Shown here piece after piece: positions 1-6,722 of a stretch of 64,000 nt of DNA. The stretch is from positions 1-64,000 of the IMG/VR virus record IMGVR_UViG_3300044695_006279, one strand, 5' to 3'. Under the pieces are notes generated by a model. It saw nothing but the letters and a program-made list of their open reading frames with translations, ran no database searches and was not told the DNA's origin. Positions within the stretch are counted from its first letter, which is position 1. Every line of letters starts with the position of its first letter. A program made the translations under genes and the position numbers. The DNA is from a virus.

Positions 1-1
1 C

Positions 2-256
2 GTGGTTGGGTCTTGGTTACTTGACCTTACTGCTGATGTGCTACGCAGGGATGGTAGCCTTAAACAGTTCTCTGGAGGCGTATCCGACAGCGGTGAGGGT
101 CGTTGGACTGTTTCTGCCGCTGTGGATTTGGGGGTTCCCGCTCCTGTCATTACTACTGCACTATTTGAAAGATTTAACTCACGCAATCTCGGATCCTTCG
201 GAGCAAAAATCCTGAACGGAATGCGTTATATGTTTGGAGGACACCACGTTAGGTGA
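2..256 (+). CDS. gnd: 6-phosphogluconate dehydrogenase, C-terminal part (5' truncated by window)
   Basis: This is the C-terminal end of 6-phosphogluconate dehydrogenase, which oxidatively decarboxylates 6-phosphogluconate to ribulose 5-phosphate and makes NADPH. The visible tail carries SDSGEGRW followed by a helix with ALFERFNSR and a closing GGHH, which fits the family's C-terminal domain. The gene begins outside the window, so the GTG at base 2 is not a real start. Gnd is a known auxiliary metabolic gene of marine cyanophages; it is thought to push host carbon flow through the pentose phosphate pathway to supply NADPH and pentoses for phage DNA synthesis. An HNH endonuclease gene follows directly. 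Confidence 0.88.
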   Translation: MVGSWLLDLTADVLRRDGSLKQFSGGVSDSGEGRWTVSAAVDLGVPAPVITTALFERFNSRNLGSFGAKILNGMRYMFGGHHVR

Positions 257-257
257 A

Positions 258-264
258 ATAAATA
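258..264 (+). promoter_or_regulatory. T4-type late promoter motif ATAAATA
   Basis: ATAAATA lies 20 bases before the ATG at 285, just after the gnd stop. It matches the T4 late promoter core and the other copies in this window. It supports the ATG at 285 rather than the TTG at 234 as the start of the HNH gene. Confidence 0.5.
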
Positions 265-284
265 TTCACAAGTCGCAGGTACTT

Positions 285-656
285 ATGGATATTCTCCAGT
301 CGCCTCAAGAATACTTGTTTAATTTGCAGACAACAAGTTCATCTGAAGCAAAACGATTATGGAGAAAACACATAAAAGAAAGTTGGAATCATAAATGTGC
401 TTACTGCAACTCTGAAGAAAATCTAACATTAGACCACGTTGTTCCACAATCAAAAGGTGGTTTAGATATTACAAGAAATGTGGTATGCTGTTGTCATTCT
501 TGCAATCAATCCAAAGGACATGAATATTGGAAGTTGTGGTATGTCCAACAAGACTTCTATAATGAAGATAGTTTGGATAAAATAGAGGACTGGATGAAAC
601 CACCAAAACCCACAAATCTTTATAGTTATCGCCCAAGAAGGAATAATGCTTCATGA
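285..656 (+). CDS. HNH endonuclease
   Basis: Small HNH-type nuclease of about 123 residues. It shows CxxC (CAYC), then the catalytic HNH strand LDHVVPQSKGG, then an Asn and a second CxxC (CHSC) followed by N, the classic zinc-stabilised beta-beta-alpha-metal fold. An in-frame TTG at 234 would give a longer protein, but a late promoter motif (258-264) and a weak AGG site at 277-279 favour this ATG. Phage proteins of this kind are often free-standing homing endonucleases, and its position at the 3' end of gnd would suit that. A role in packaging or host DNA degradation cannot be excluded. Its stop overlaps the next start in ATGA. Confidence 0.8.
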   Translation: MDILQSPQEYLFNLQTTSSSEAKRLWRKHIKESWNHKCAYCNSEENLTLDHVVPQSKGGLDITRNVVCCCHSCNQSKGHEYWKLWYVQQDFYNEDSLDKIEDWMKPPKPTNLYSYRPRRNNAS

Positions 657-796
657 TAAATTCAACAACTCCATACAAACTCGCAGAAATTATTAGAGAC
701 ACTTGGCCTGGTCTTTACAATATGCCAAAAAAGACCTATAATGAGAAGCCACCATCTACATCAAATGAATCAGATACAAAAACTTCAACAGATTGA
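653..796 (+). CDS. small conserved phage protein (47 aa)
   Basis: A 47-residue reading frame starting in an ATGA overlap with the HNH gene stop, a typical sign of translational coupling. It begins MINSTTPYKLAEII and ends in a polar Ser/Thr/Lys-rich tail. No enzymatic motif or membrane segment is visible. Its 3' end overlaps the next gene in another frame. I do not recognise a function. Confidence 0.55.
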   Translation: MINSTTPYKLAEIIRDTWPGLYNMPKKTYNEKPPSTSNESDTKTSTD

Positions 797-1028
797 ATAT
801 ACTGATCACTATTCAGTCTTTGATAGGAATGGTAAGAAAATTTGTGATACTGCAACAATTCATGATGCCATGCTGATGGTATCTTTTGCAGAGGGGAGGA
901 CTTACAAGCAAGTTAAAATTCTTCTTGATCAAGTTGTAAATATTCCATCAACAAGAATGGAAGATGATAAACAACTTGAAGCACAAAATGTTTTGCCCGA
1001 AAGTATGGCAGAACCTGTAATCGTATAA
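741..1028 (+). CDS. conserved hypothetical protein
   Basis: Soluble 95-residue protein with no known catalytic motif. The core (YSVFDRNGKKICDT followed by a helix) looks like a small alpha/beta domain. The start is uncertain: ATG 741 gives the longest form, but ATG 765 (MNQIQKLQQIEY) removes most of the overlap with the preceding small frame and is a good alternative. Neither has a strong ribosome binding site. It lies between the HNH gene and the glutaredoxin gene, in the same direction. Confidence 0.65.
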   Translation: MRSHHLHQMNQIQKLQQIEYTDHYSVFDRNGKKICDTATIHDAMLMVSFAEGRTYKQVKILLDQVVNIPSTRMEDDKQLEAQNVLPESMAEPVIV

Positions 1029-1051
1029 ATTATCTTATATACTTAACAATC

Positions 1052-1291
1052 ATGAAATTTACAGTTTATTCAAAAGACGGTTGCCCCTATTGCAGCAAAA
1101 TTAAGCAGGTGTTAGAGTTGGCAAATCTTGAGCATGTAGTTTATACCCTAGGGACTAATTTTGATCGTGAAGGATTTTATTCTGAATTTGGAGAAGGTTC
1201 TACATTTCCTCAAGTTATCCTGAATGATCAAACACATCTTGGTGGATGTACAGACACTGTTCAATATCTTAAGGAGCAAAATCTAGTCTAA
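1052..1291 (+). CDS. grx: glutaredoxin
   Basis: A 79-residue glutaredoxin of standard length. The redox active site CPYC is at residues 12-15 in the context SKDGCPYCSK. A TFPQV segment gives the conserved cis-proline, and a LGGCTD motif forms the glutathione-binding C-terminal part. T4-like phages use such proteins (NrdC in T4) to donate electrons to ribonucleotide reductase, and that is the likely role here in dNTP supply. The stop TAA shares its last base with the next ATG, so the two genes are probably translated together. Confidence 0.92.
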   Translation: MKFTVYSKDGCPYCSKIKQVLELANLEHVVYTLGTNFDREGFYSEFGEGSTFPQVILNDQTHLGGCTDTVQYLKEQNLV

Positions 1292-1650
1292 TGGAATCTA
1301 CTTTTCACGAAGTTTATTTTGATGTTGAAAAGGCAATCGATCTTGCTTTCAATGGACAATTTGTTTTGAAGTTTTATGATTACTTAAAAATTCGTGGAAC
1401 ACTTAGGCGTGAGGTAGAAGAGTTTATTGAAAGTGCCACCGCAAGTGAGATTAGTAATCTTGTTATGGATCTGGACGAATACCTAGAAGGTGGTGCTGAT
1501 GAAATACATAAACAATTGCGTGAAGGTTATGGTCATATTCCAAAACCGCAAGCAAGAAAGATAAGAAATTATCTTTATGCAATTCTTGAAGACGCTTGGA
1601 AATATAATTATGATAAACGACCGGGAAGAAGGAAAAAACAAACTAAATAA
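1291..1650 (+). CDS. conserved hypothetical protein
   Basis: A 119-residue soluble protein, acidic and helical in its first two thirds and ending in a basic tail (RPGRRKKQTK). No catalytic residues, signal peptide or membrane segment are seen. It starts in the last base of the glutaredoxin stop codon, and its 3' end overlaps the next small gene in another frame, so it belongs to the same transcript. I recognise it only as a cyanophage-type unknown. Confidence 0.7.
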   Translation: MESTFHEVYFDVEKAIDLAFNGQFVLKFYDYLKIRGTLRREVEEFIESATASEISNLVMDLDEYLEGGADEIHKQLREGYGHIPKPQARKIRNYLYAILEDAWKYNYDKRPGRRKKQTK

Positions 1651-1819
1651 ACCAGAACCCCAGATTAATCGGGGTGTTGAACTGTTACTTAGGAATAGGA
1701 GGAAGAGAGAGTCATCAAAGCCAAAAACTTTTCAAGTGAAGTTTGGTAAAATGATTTCTCTCTTTCGTAGAGAGTTTCATTTCTTCATTGAATTTCACTT
1801 CGATATTAGAAAAAAATAA
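1610..1819 (+). CDS. small basic conserved phage protein
   Basis: A 69-residue, strongly basic protein beginning MINDREEGKNKLNKPEP. It has a central RNRRKRESSKPK patch and a C-terminal stretch rich in Phe, Arg and His. The ATG at 1610 is preferred over an upstream in-frame ATG at 1577, which would lie deep in the preceding gene. The charge suggests nucleic acid binding, but no known fold is visible. I recall similar short proteins from other marine T4-like cyanophages. Function unknown. Confidence 0.65.
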   Translation: MINDREEGKNKLNKPEPQINRGVELLLRNRRKRESSKPKTFQVKFGKMISLFRREFHFFIEFHFDIRKK

Positions 1820-1837
1820 CTCTCTGGAGAAAGAAAA

Positions 1838-2068
1838 ATGTTAGCAGTAACTCTAACCATCGGCACATTAGTTTCAATAATGTTCTTTTTTGTTGGTGGT
1901 ATGTTAGGATGGATGGCAAAGCAACATTTCTATGAAAGAAATTATATTGCTTCACTAAACACACATCCAGAGATGTTTGATGAAAATGGGAATATTATTC
2001 CTGATGAAATTTTAGCAGTACGATTTGAGAATGACTATGACTACGACGAAGACGAAGAAGACGACTGA
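1838..2068 (+). CDS. small membrane-anchored protein
   Basis: A 76-residue protein with one N-terminal hydrophobic segment (about residues 2-26, LTIGTLVSIMFFFVGGMLGW), so it is probably an inner-membrane protein with its tail in the cytoplasm. The C-terminus is a run of Asp, Glu and Tyr (DYDYDEDEEDD). A good ribosome binding site, GGAGA, sits 8 bases before the ATG. The acidic tail overlaps the start of the next gene. Function unknown; it could act on the host membrane during infection. Confidence 0.7.
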   Translation: MLAVTLTIGTLVSIMFFFVGGMLGWMAKQHFYERNYIASLNTHPEMFDENGNIIPDEILAVRFENDYDYDEDEEDD

Positions 2069-2603
2069 AAAACCTATTGACAGTCTTCCTTCCAATCCAT
2101 TTGTTTTTGAAATTCTAGAACTTGCTTCTAAGCAACGTTCTACAGAAAAGAAAATTGAGGTTCTTAAAACCTACGAACACGATTCTCTTAAGACTATTTT
2201 TATTTGGAATTTTGATGATACTGTAATCTCTCTTCTTCCTGAAGGAGATGTTCCTTATGGAGACCTAAAGGATCAGAATGTATATTCTGGAACTCTGTCA
2301 CAAAATCTATCTAGAGAAGCAGTTGGTGGCGAATCTGCTACTGGACAAGATTTAGATGGTAGGGGACGCACTTCTTTGCGTAAAGAATATCAAAATCTTT
2401 ATCACTATGTAAAGGGTGGTAATAATACACTTTCTACTATTCGTAGAGAGATGATGTTTATCAATCTTCTTCAGGGTCTTCATCCGAAAGAAGCAGAACT
2501 TTTGATTCTTGTTAAAGATGGAAGACTTGTTGATAAATATAAAATCAATCATGAAATTGTAAAGAGTGCATATCCTGAAATTACTTGGGGTGGTCGTTCG
2601 TGA
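2031..2603 (+). CDS. conserved phage protein, DUF6433-like
   Basis: Soluble protein of about 190 residues. Its N-terminus is a low-complexity Thr/Lys run because it overlaps the acidic tail codons of the preceding gene in another frame. The body has a helical N-terminal part (EILELASKQRSTEKKIEVL), a central WNFDDTVISLLPEGDVPYG, and a C-terminal helical part with GLHPKEAELLILVKDG. I associate this arrangement with DUF6433, widespread in T4-like phages of marine bacteria and of unknown function. ATG 2031 and ATG 2037 are both possible starts. The clamp-loader subunit gp62 was considered but not supported. Confidence 0.65.
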   Translation: MTMTTTKTKKTTEKPIDSLPSNPFVFEILELASKQRSTEKKIEVLKTYEHDSLKTIFIWNFDDTVISLLPEGDVPYGDLKDQNVYSGTLSQNLSREAVGGESATGQDLDGRGRTSLRKEYQNLYHYVKGGNNTLSTIRREMMFINLLQGLHPKEAELLILVKDGRLVDKYKINHEIVKSAYPEITWGGRS

Positions 2604-2953
2604 GCAGACTTCGTAATGTTGTAAGAAATGAACAGGAGGAGCAACAATTGGATAAGGTAAATGAAAATTATATTGTTCCTTCTCAGTATGGTTGTGAGAT
2701 TCTTTTAGAAAAAACTGCAATTGAAAAAACAAAAGATGCTTCTTTTCCCAGCGATGCATATCTAGTTTGGTATGTTGTTGATGGTAAAGAATGTATTGAT
2801 CTTTGTCGTGCAGCGAAAAAAGTAAGTCTTTTTGATATGTACTATGACAAATATGGTCCAGGTTCTATTCAAAAAATTGACTTTGGTTATGGAAGAGTTA
2901 ATCCCAAACTATGGGGTTACAAAGCACCTGAAGAAAAAAAGAAAAGAAAATGA
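2600..2953 (+). CDS. conserved hypothetical protein
   Basis: A 117-residue protein starting at GTG in a GTGA overlap with the preceding stop. An upstream in-frame start at 2585 is possible. The N-terminus (RLRNVVRNEQEEQQLDKVN) is helical and charged. The C-terminal half has a compact aromatic pattern (SLFDMYYDKYGPGSIQ, DFGYGRVNPKLWGY) and a basic end. No catalytic signature is visible. It sits in a run of overlapping unknown genes leading to speD. Confidence 0.65.
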   Translation: MSRLRNVVRNEQEEQQLDKVNENYIVPSQYGCEILLEKTAIEKTKDASFPSDAYLVWYVVDGKECIDLCRAAKKVSLFDMYYDKYGPGSIQKIDFGYGRVNPKLWGYKAPEEKKKRK

Positions 2954-3135
2954 GTGAAGGTTTTAGTGAAGAAAAGATTGAAGTATCAATCTATAAAGAT
3001 GAAGTTAAAAAATTACTGAAGAAGTATAAAAAAGTCAAAAAATATATGAAGTCTCCTCTGTTTACAGTTAGGACTATGGATGGAACTGAGACATATGTGA
3101 GTGAACTAATTAAAGAAGCAGAGGAGAATCCATAG
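2950..3135 (+). CDS. small hypothetical protein (61 aa)
   Basis: A 61-residue charged protein starting in an ATGA overlap with the preceding gene. The central part is a Lys-rich helix (VKKLLKKYKKVKKYMK), followed by a short Thr/Val-rich segment and an acidic end. It may bind nucleic acid or another protein, but nothing decisive is visible. The Shine-Dalgarno-like GAGGAG for the next gene (speD) lies in its last codons, so the two are probably co-translated. Confidence 0.6.
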   Translation: MSEGFSEEKIEVSIYKDEVKKLLKKYKKVKKYMKSPLFTVRTMDGTETYVSELIKEAEENP

Positions 3136-3139
3136 TCTG

Positions 3140-3466
3140 ATGGGGAAGCATTACTTACTTAACTTGTACGGATGCTCGTTTGTCCTTTTGGATAACGAGC
3201 GTTGTCTTATAGACTTACTAGAAAACGCAGCAGTTGCAAGCGGTGCTACTGTGATTCAGACTATCTCAAAGAAGTTTGAACCACAAGGAGTCACCGTTAT
3301 TTGTTTGCTTTCAGAAAGTCATATCTCAATTCATACTTGGCCTGAAGAAGGTAAAGCAGCAGTTGATGTCTACACTTGTGGTGATTGCAATCCTAAGATT
3401 GGTTGTGACATCATTATCCAACAACTTTATGCTCAGAATCATACTCTGAGTTATATTGAACGCTAA
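3140..3466 (+). CDS. speD: S-adenosylmethionine decarboxylase
   Basis: Prokaryotic-type SpeD, about 108 residues, the compact class related to the Thermotoga enzyme. It decarboxylates S-adenosylmethionine to supply aminopropyl groups for spermidine. The self-processing site is clear: LLSESHISIHTWPEEG, where cleavage at Glu-Ser makes the pyruvoyl cofactor. The conserved His lies nearby and the catalytic Cys region is VYTCGDCNP. speD is a common auxiliary gene in marine cyanophages, where polyamines may help condense DNA or stabilise photosynthesis. GAGGAG at about 3121 is a plausible ribosome site. Confidence 0.93.
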   Translation: MGKHYLLNLYGCSFVLLDNERCLIDLLENAAVASGATVIQTISKKFEPQGVTVICLLSESHISIHTWPEEGKAAVDVYTCGDCNPKIGCDIIIQQLYAQNHTLSYIER

Positions 3467-3467
3467 A

Positions 3468-3474
3468 ATAAATA
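3468..3474 (+). promoter_or_regulatory. T4-type late promoter motif ATAAATA
   Basis: ATAAATA just after the speD stop and 21 bases before the next ATG (3496). Same spacing as other copies in the window. Confidence 0.45.
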
Positions 3475-3495
3475 ACACTATATCTGGTAAAGTTT

Positions 3496-3816
3496 ATGCT
3501 CTCTACACAATATCGTCTTCGACTTGAAGCAATATGTGAACGAATTGTAAAAGGTGAATCGGTAGAATTAAGTGAGATGATCTGGGCAGAGAAACTTGCT
3601 CAGGCAAATAGAAGTGCTGGCACACTGCTTCGTCAGGCAAGACGTAAAGCAGAAAATCCTGATATGCAAGAAGGTGGATTAGATGATTTTTTGAACCAAC
3701 TTGATATTGGTGGAATTGGTCATGAGTCCAAAGGAGTATCTGGATTTAATACAGTTGATGATATTATAGATTTCTTCACTGAAGATAAACCAGATGACTG
3801 GAGACAAAGAGATTGA
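3496..3816 (+). CDS. conserved cyanophage protein of unknown function
   Basis: A 106-residue soluble, mostly helical protein. The N-terminal half (LRLEAICERIVKGESVELSE, then a helix with LLRQARRKAEN) is basic; the C-terminal half is acidic with a Gly-rich turn and the segment TVDDIIDFFTEDKPDDW. It has no catalytic motif I can name. It is preceded by a late promoter motif and followed immediately by a strong terminator, so it ends the transcription unit that includes speD. I recognise it only as a conserved unknown. Confidence 0.72.
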   Translation: MLSTQYRLRLEAICERIVKGESVELSEMIWAEKLAQANRSAGTLLRQARRKAENPDMQEGGLDDFLNQLDIGGIGHESKGVSGFNTVDDIIDFFTEDKPDDWRQRD

Positions 3817-3817
3817 G

Positions 3818-3848
3818 AAAGAGGGGTACTTGACTACCCCTCTTTTTT
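3818..3848 (+). terminator. intrinsic terminator after the speD unit
   Basis: An 11-bp stem (3818-3828 with 3835-3845) closes on loop CTTGAC and runs directly into a T tract. It begins just after the stop of the preceding gene and should end the upstream transcript. Confidence 0.9.
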
Positions 3849-3858
3849 TGTGTATAAT
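3830..3858 (+). promoter_or_regulatory. sigma70-type promoter overlapping the terminator
   Basis: TTGACT at 3830-3835 and a perfect TATAAT at 3853-3858 are separated by 17 bases, the optimal spacing. The -35 box lies in the loop and descending arm of the terminator hairpin. It would start transcription near 3865 and drive the small gene at 3882, thyX and phoH. Cyanophage early genes use host sigma70-type promoters, so this is probably an early promoter. Confidence 0.8.
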
Positions 3859-3881
3859 TACCTTTGTCCGGGTTGATATGA

Positions 3882-4055
3882 ATGGATCAAGAAAAGCTTA
3901 AGTTAATTGTACAAAATCTTGAATCTCTGGTAGAATGTCTTAAGTCAGAGATTTGTTCTGATGTAGATGTAGATGAATATAAACCTCTACCATACGAACA
4001 GATTTCTCAGTACATTGCAGATTACGACGAAGTATTTTATGACGATGAAGTTTGA
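3882..4055 (+). CDS. small conserved acidic protein (57 aa)
   Basis: A 57-residue acidic protein (MDQEKLKLIVQNLESLVECL at the start, ending DEVFYDDEV). The first 25 residues form an amphipathic helix; the rest is rich in Asp, Glu and Tyr. It is the first gene after the promoter at 3830-3858. It overlaps the thyX start in another frame, so the two are probably coupled. I recall close relatives in other T4-like cyanophages, without known function. It could be an inhibitor or adaptor of a host protein, but that is only a guess from size and position. Confidence 0.72.
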   Translation: MDQEKLKLIVQNLESLVECLKSEICSDVDVDEYKPLPYEQISQYIADYDEVFYDDEV

Positions 4056-4758
4056 AGACTACGAACTTATGAAACCAGAAGTAAAACTAATTAGTGTTAC
4101 TCCTGATGCAGAGAAGCACATGGCATATTGTGCTCGTGTAAGTAATCCAAACAATCAAGAGAATGATAATTTCTCTGGATTACTTAAGTATTGTATTAAG
4201 CACCAACACTGGAGTATTTTTGAACAGGCAACAATGACTGTTGAGATTAATACGACTCGTGGTATTGCAGCTCAGATACTGCGACACAGGTCATTTACAT
4301 TTCAGGAGTTTTCTCAACGATATGCAGATACGAATCTGCTTGGTGGAACTATTCCTCTACCAGAACTTCGTCGTCAGGATACAAAGAATCGCCAGAACTC
4401 AATTAATGATATGGGCGATTATCTGAAACTGACATTGCTTGAAGATATTAGGATTCATTTTGCTGCTGCTCAGAGACTCTATGACCGCCTCCTAGAGGCA
4501 GGAGTGGCAAAGGAGTGTGCAAGGTTCGTCCTGCCTCTTGCAACGCCTACACGCCTCTATATGACGGGTTCTGTGAGGTCCTGGATTCACTATATCGACC
4601 TTCGCTCAGCACACGGTACTCAGAAAGAACATAAGGATATTGCAGAAGCAATTCGTTGCCTCTTTACTTGTCAGTTTCCTGCTGTATCTTCTGCACTTGA
4701 ATGGACTCGTGAAGGTTGTACAGAATGTGTGGATGCACCCTCTATTTGCATAGAATAA
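4045..4758 (+). CDS. thyX: FAD-dependent thymidylate synthase ThyX
   Basis: Flavin-dependent thymidylate synthase, which methylates dUMP to dTMP using methylene-tetrahydrofolate, NADPH and FAD. The family signature RHR-x7-S is present as RHRSFTFQEFSQRY at about residues 78-91. The downstream substrate-binding region RFVLPLATPTRLYMTGSVRSW is also typical, and length (about 237 residues) fits. Starts at 4039 and 4045 are both possible; the longer frame back to 3973 would cover the small upstream gene and is unlikely. With the glutaredoxin it supplies dNTPs for phage replication. Confidence 0.94.
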   Translation: MKFEDYELMKPEVKLISVTPDAEKHMAYCARVSNPNNQENDNFSGLLKYCIKHQHWSIFEQATMTVEINTTRGIAAQILRHRSFTFQEFSQRYADTNLLGGTIPLPELRRQDTKNRQNSINDMGDYLKLTLLEDIRIHFAAAQRLYDRLLEAGVAKECARFVLPLATPTRLYMTGSVRSWIHYIDLRSAHGTQKEHKDIAEAIRCLFTCQFPAVSSALEWTREGCTECVDAPSICIE

Positions 4759-4761
4759 ATA
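4755..4761 (+). promoter_or_regulatory. T4-type late promoter motif ATAAATA
   Basis: ATAAATA across the end of thyX, 26 bases before the TTG start at 4788. Placement matches other copies in the window. Confidence 0.45.
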
Positions 4762-4787
4762 CCCTTACATACTATGGAGTAATAAAG

Positions 4788-5036
4788 TTGGCAACTTATC
4801 CTGTTATTAATAAAGAAACTGGTGAACAAAAAGATGTTGTAATGAGTGTTCATGATTGGGATCAATGGAAAAAGGACAATCCAGAGTGGGATAGAGATTG
4901 GTCTGATCCATCTACTTGCCCAAGTTCAGGAGAACTGGGAGAAGTTTATGATAGACTGAAGAAATCCCATCCAGGCTGGAATGATGTTCTTCATAGAGCA
5001 TCAAAGGTTCCTGGTTCAAAAGTAAAATCTATCTGA
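4788..5036 (+). CDS. conserved phage protein, possibly a degenerate FmdB-like protein
   Basis: An 82-residue protein read from TTG at 4788, with GGAG 9 bases upstream. A longer frame from 4716 would overlap thyX deeply. It begins ATYPVINKETGEQKD, like the first strand of small FmdB-type zinc-ribbon regulators, and ends HPGWNDVLHRASKVPGSKV, like the tail seen in phage members of that group. However, the two CxxC zinc knuckles are missing; only one Cys remains. The link to FmdB is therefore tentative. It lies directly before phoH. Confidence 0.6.
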   Translation: MATYPVINKETGEQKDVVMSVHDWDQWKKDNPEWDRDWSDPSTCPSSGELGEVYDRLKKSHPGWNDVLHRASKVPGSKVKSI

Positions 5037-5044
5037 CTCTTATT

Positions 5045-5797
5045 ATGGCAAGAAAAAATACTCCCAAGAATCCAGTTCCTTTTGGTATGAGTAATAGGCA
5101 AATGAAAAGGAAAAAACCAATTAGTCTTGATATTATAAGAGATATTGAACCTCTCACAGATAATCAAGAAGCACTATTTAAGTCTTATAAGTTAGAACAA
5201 AATATTGTTGCTTATGGATGTGCTGGTACAGGTAAGACATTTATTACCTTGTATAATGCTCTAAAAGATGTTCTTGATGAAAAAACTCCTTATGAGAAAA
5301 TCTATATTGTAAGGTCTCTTGTTGCAACTCGTGAGATTGGTTTCCTTCCTGGAGACCATGAAGATAAGTCTTCTCTTTACCAAATTCCCTATAAGAATAT
5401 GGTGAAGTATATGTTTGAGTTGCCTGATGAAGCATCGTTCGAAATGCTATATGGAAACCTCAAAACTCAAGGAACGATTAGTTTTTGGAGTACTTCTTTT
5501 ATTAGGGGAACTACTCTGGACAATGCAATCATTATTGTAGATGAGTTTCAGAATCTAAACTTTCACGAACTTGATAGTATCATTACTCGTGTTGGTGAAA
5601 ATTCTAAGATTATGTTCTGTGGTGATGCCACTCAATCTGACTTAGTTAAAACAAACGAAAAGAATGGTATTATTGATTTTATGAAGATTCTCCGTGTAAT
5701 GCCTTCAATTGATATTGTTGAATTTGGTGTAGGAGATATTGTCCGCTCTGGATTTGTTAAAGAGTATATTATTGCAAAAATGGAATCTGGTCTATGA
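5045..5797 (+). CDS. phoH: PhoH-like ATPase
   Basis: PhoH family P-loop protein of 250 residues. Walker A is GCAGTGKT (residues 59-66), Walker B is IIIVDEFQN (about 163-171), and a sensor-like MFCGDATQSD follows, in the usual order for the phage-type PhoH domain. PhoH is one of the commonest genes of marine phages. Its cellular function is not settled: it has been linked to phosphate starvation, RNA or DNA unwinding and nuclease activity. Its stop overlaps the next start in ATGA, and a PD-(D/E)XK nuclease follows, so a nucleic-acid role is reasonable here. Confidence 0.93.
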   Translation: MARKNTPKNPVPFGMSNRQMKRKKPISLDIIRDIEPLTDNQEALFKSYKLEQNIVAYGCAGTGKTFITLYNALKDVLDEKTPYEKIYIVRSLVATREIGFLPGDHEDKSSLYQIPYKNMVKYMFELPDEASFEMLYGNLKTQGTISFWSTSFIRGTTLDNAIIIVDEFQNLNFHELDSIITRVGENSKIMFCGDATQSDLVKTNEKNGIIDFMKILRVMPSIDIVEFGVGDIVRSGFVKEYIIAKMESGL

Positions 5798-6474
5798 GTT
5801 TTATTCATCATAATTATCTGGGTGACATTGAACTAGAATGTAAAACTACAGAAAGCATCCGTCTCTATAACCTACCCAATGGAGAATGGGTGCCTTCTAT
5901 TACTTCTGTAACTTCTTTTTATAACAAGGACATCTTTGTTAAGTGGAGACAAAGAGTTGGTCTTGAAGAAGCAAACCGTATTACTAAAAGAGCAACTGCA
6001 AGAGGAACAGATTTTCACCAAGTCTGTCAGGATTATTTGGAAAACAAGGAATTGGATTGGAACAATTACCAACCAATGACAAAGATTATGTTCATTCATG
6101 CTAAGCCTTATCTTGATAAGATAAATAATATTCATGCAATTGAAAGGACTTTATACTCAGAATATTTTGGACTCGCTGGAAGAGTTGATTGTATTGCTGA
6201 ATATGAAGGAGAACTTGCAGTTATAGACTTTAAGACATCGGATAAGATTAAACCTGAAGAGTGGATTGAAAATTACTTTGTTCAAGAAACATTTTATGCT
6301 GCTGCCTATTACGAACTAACGGATATTGCTCCAGTTAAATTGATTACTTTAATGGTTACTCCTAGTGGTGAAGTTAAAGTATTTGACAAAAGGAACAAAG
6401 GCGATTATATTAAGTTATTAGTTCGGTATATCAAAAAATTTGTACATCACAATACTGGGTCAGATGGAGAATGA
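5794..6474 (+). CDS. PD-(D/E)XK superfamily nuclease
   Basis: A 226-residue protein with the RecB-type nuclease core. GRVDCIAEYEGELAVIDFKTSDK gives the metal-binding Asp, the D-x-K pair of the (D/E)xK motif and the intervening strand. Upstream, ARGTDFHQVCQDYL matches the conserved His-bearing helix of RecB/Cas4-like nucleases, and a downstream Q-x-x-x-Y motif (VQETFYAAAYYEL) is also typical. It probably processes DNA ends during replication or recombination. It overlaps phoH by four bases and gp33 by eleven. Confidence 0.82.
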   Translation: MSFIHHNYLGDIELECKTTESIRLYNLPNGEWVPSITSVTSFYNKDIFVKWRQRVGLEEANRITKRATARGTDFHQVCQDYLENKELDWNNYQPMTKIMFIHAKPYLDKINNIHAIERTLYSEYFGLAGRVDCIAEYEGELAVIDFKTSDKIKPEEWIENYFVQETFYAAAYYELTDIAPVKLITLMVTPSGEVKVFDKRNKGDYIKLLVRYIKKFVHHNTGSDGE

Positions 6475-6721
6475 ACTAGAAAAGGTACTGGAAAGTAAAT
6501 TCTTTTGCCCGTCAAGATTCGCTCAAGAGATTGAAAATCTTGTTCAAATTAATGGGGATATGAGTTACATTGATGCAATCATTCACTTTTGTGAACTGAA
6601 TAGTATTGATGTGGAGTCAGTCCCTAAACTTATTTCTAAACCTCTTAAGGAAAAGATTAAGTACGAAGCAATGGAACTTAATTTTCTCAAGAGAAGTTCC
6701 AGGGCAAAATTACCCCTCTAA
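6464..6721 (+). CDS. 33: gp33-like late transcription coactivator
   Basis: An 85-residue protein aligning with the conserved half of T4 gp33: an NLVQINGDMSYIDAIIHFCE helix pair, then ELNSIDVESVPKLI, then LKEKIKYEAMELNFLKRS, each with a clear counterpart in gp33 (MSYLEA, EENSIP, IIEKIQSEAIDENLL). In T4, gp33 bridges host RNA polymerase and the sliding clamp to activate late promoters. The many TATAAATA-like motifs in this window fit that role. The ATG at 6464 is chosen over an upstream frame at 6440. The next T4-like gene is gp59, as in the T4 33-59-32 cluster. Confidence 0.85.
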   Translation: MENELEKVLESKFFCPSRFAQEIENLVQINGDMSYIDAIIHFCELNSIDVESVPKLISKPLKEKIKYEAMELNFLKRSSRAKLPL

Positions 6722-6722
6722 T

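Noticed and set aside
2077-2110. TTGACA at 2077 as a promoter
   Set aside because: No acceptable -10 box lies 16-18 bases downstream, and it is inside a coding region.
2031-2603. Clamp-loader small subunit gp62
   Set aside because: Length is similar, but I could not match its sequence to gp62 and gp44 is not adjacent in this window; DUF6433 fits better.
3973-4044. Longer thyX with 22-24 extra N-terminal residues
   Set aside because: The extension overlaps the small 3882-4055 gene and does not look like ThyX; starts at 4039 or 4045 fit.
4716-4787. Longer form of the gene before phoH, starting inside thyX
   Set aside because: The extra residues are antagonistic to the ThyX C-terminus codons, and TTG 4788 has GGAG at good spacing and a late promoter motif before it.
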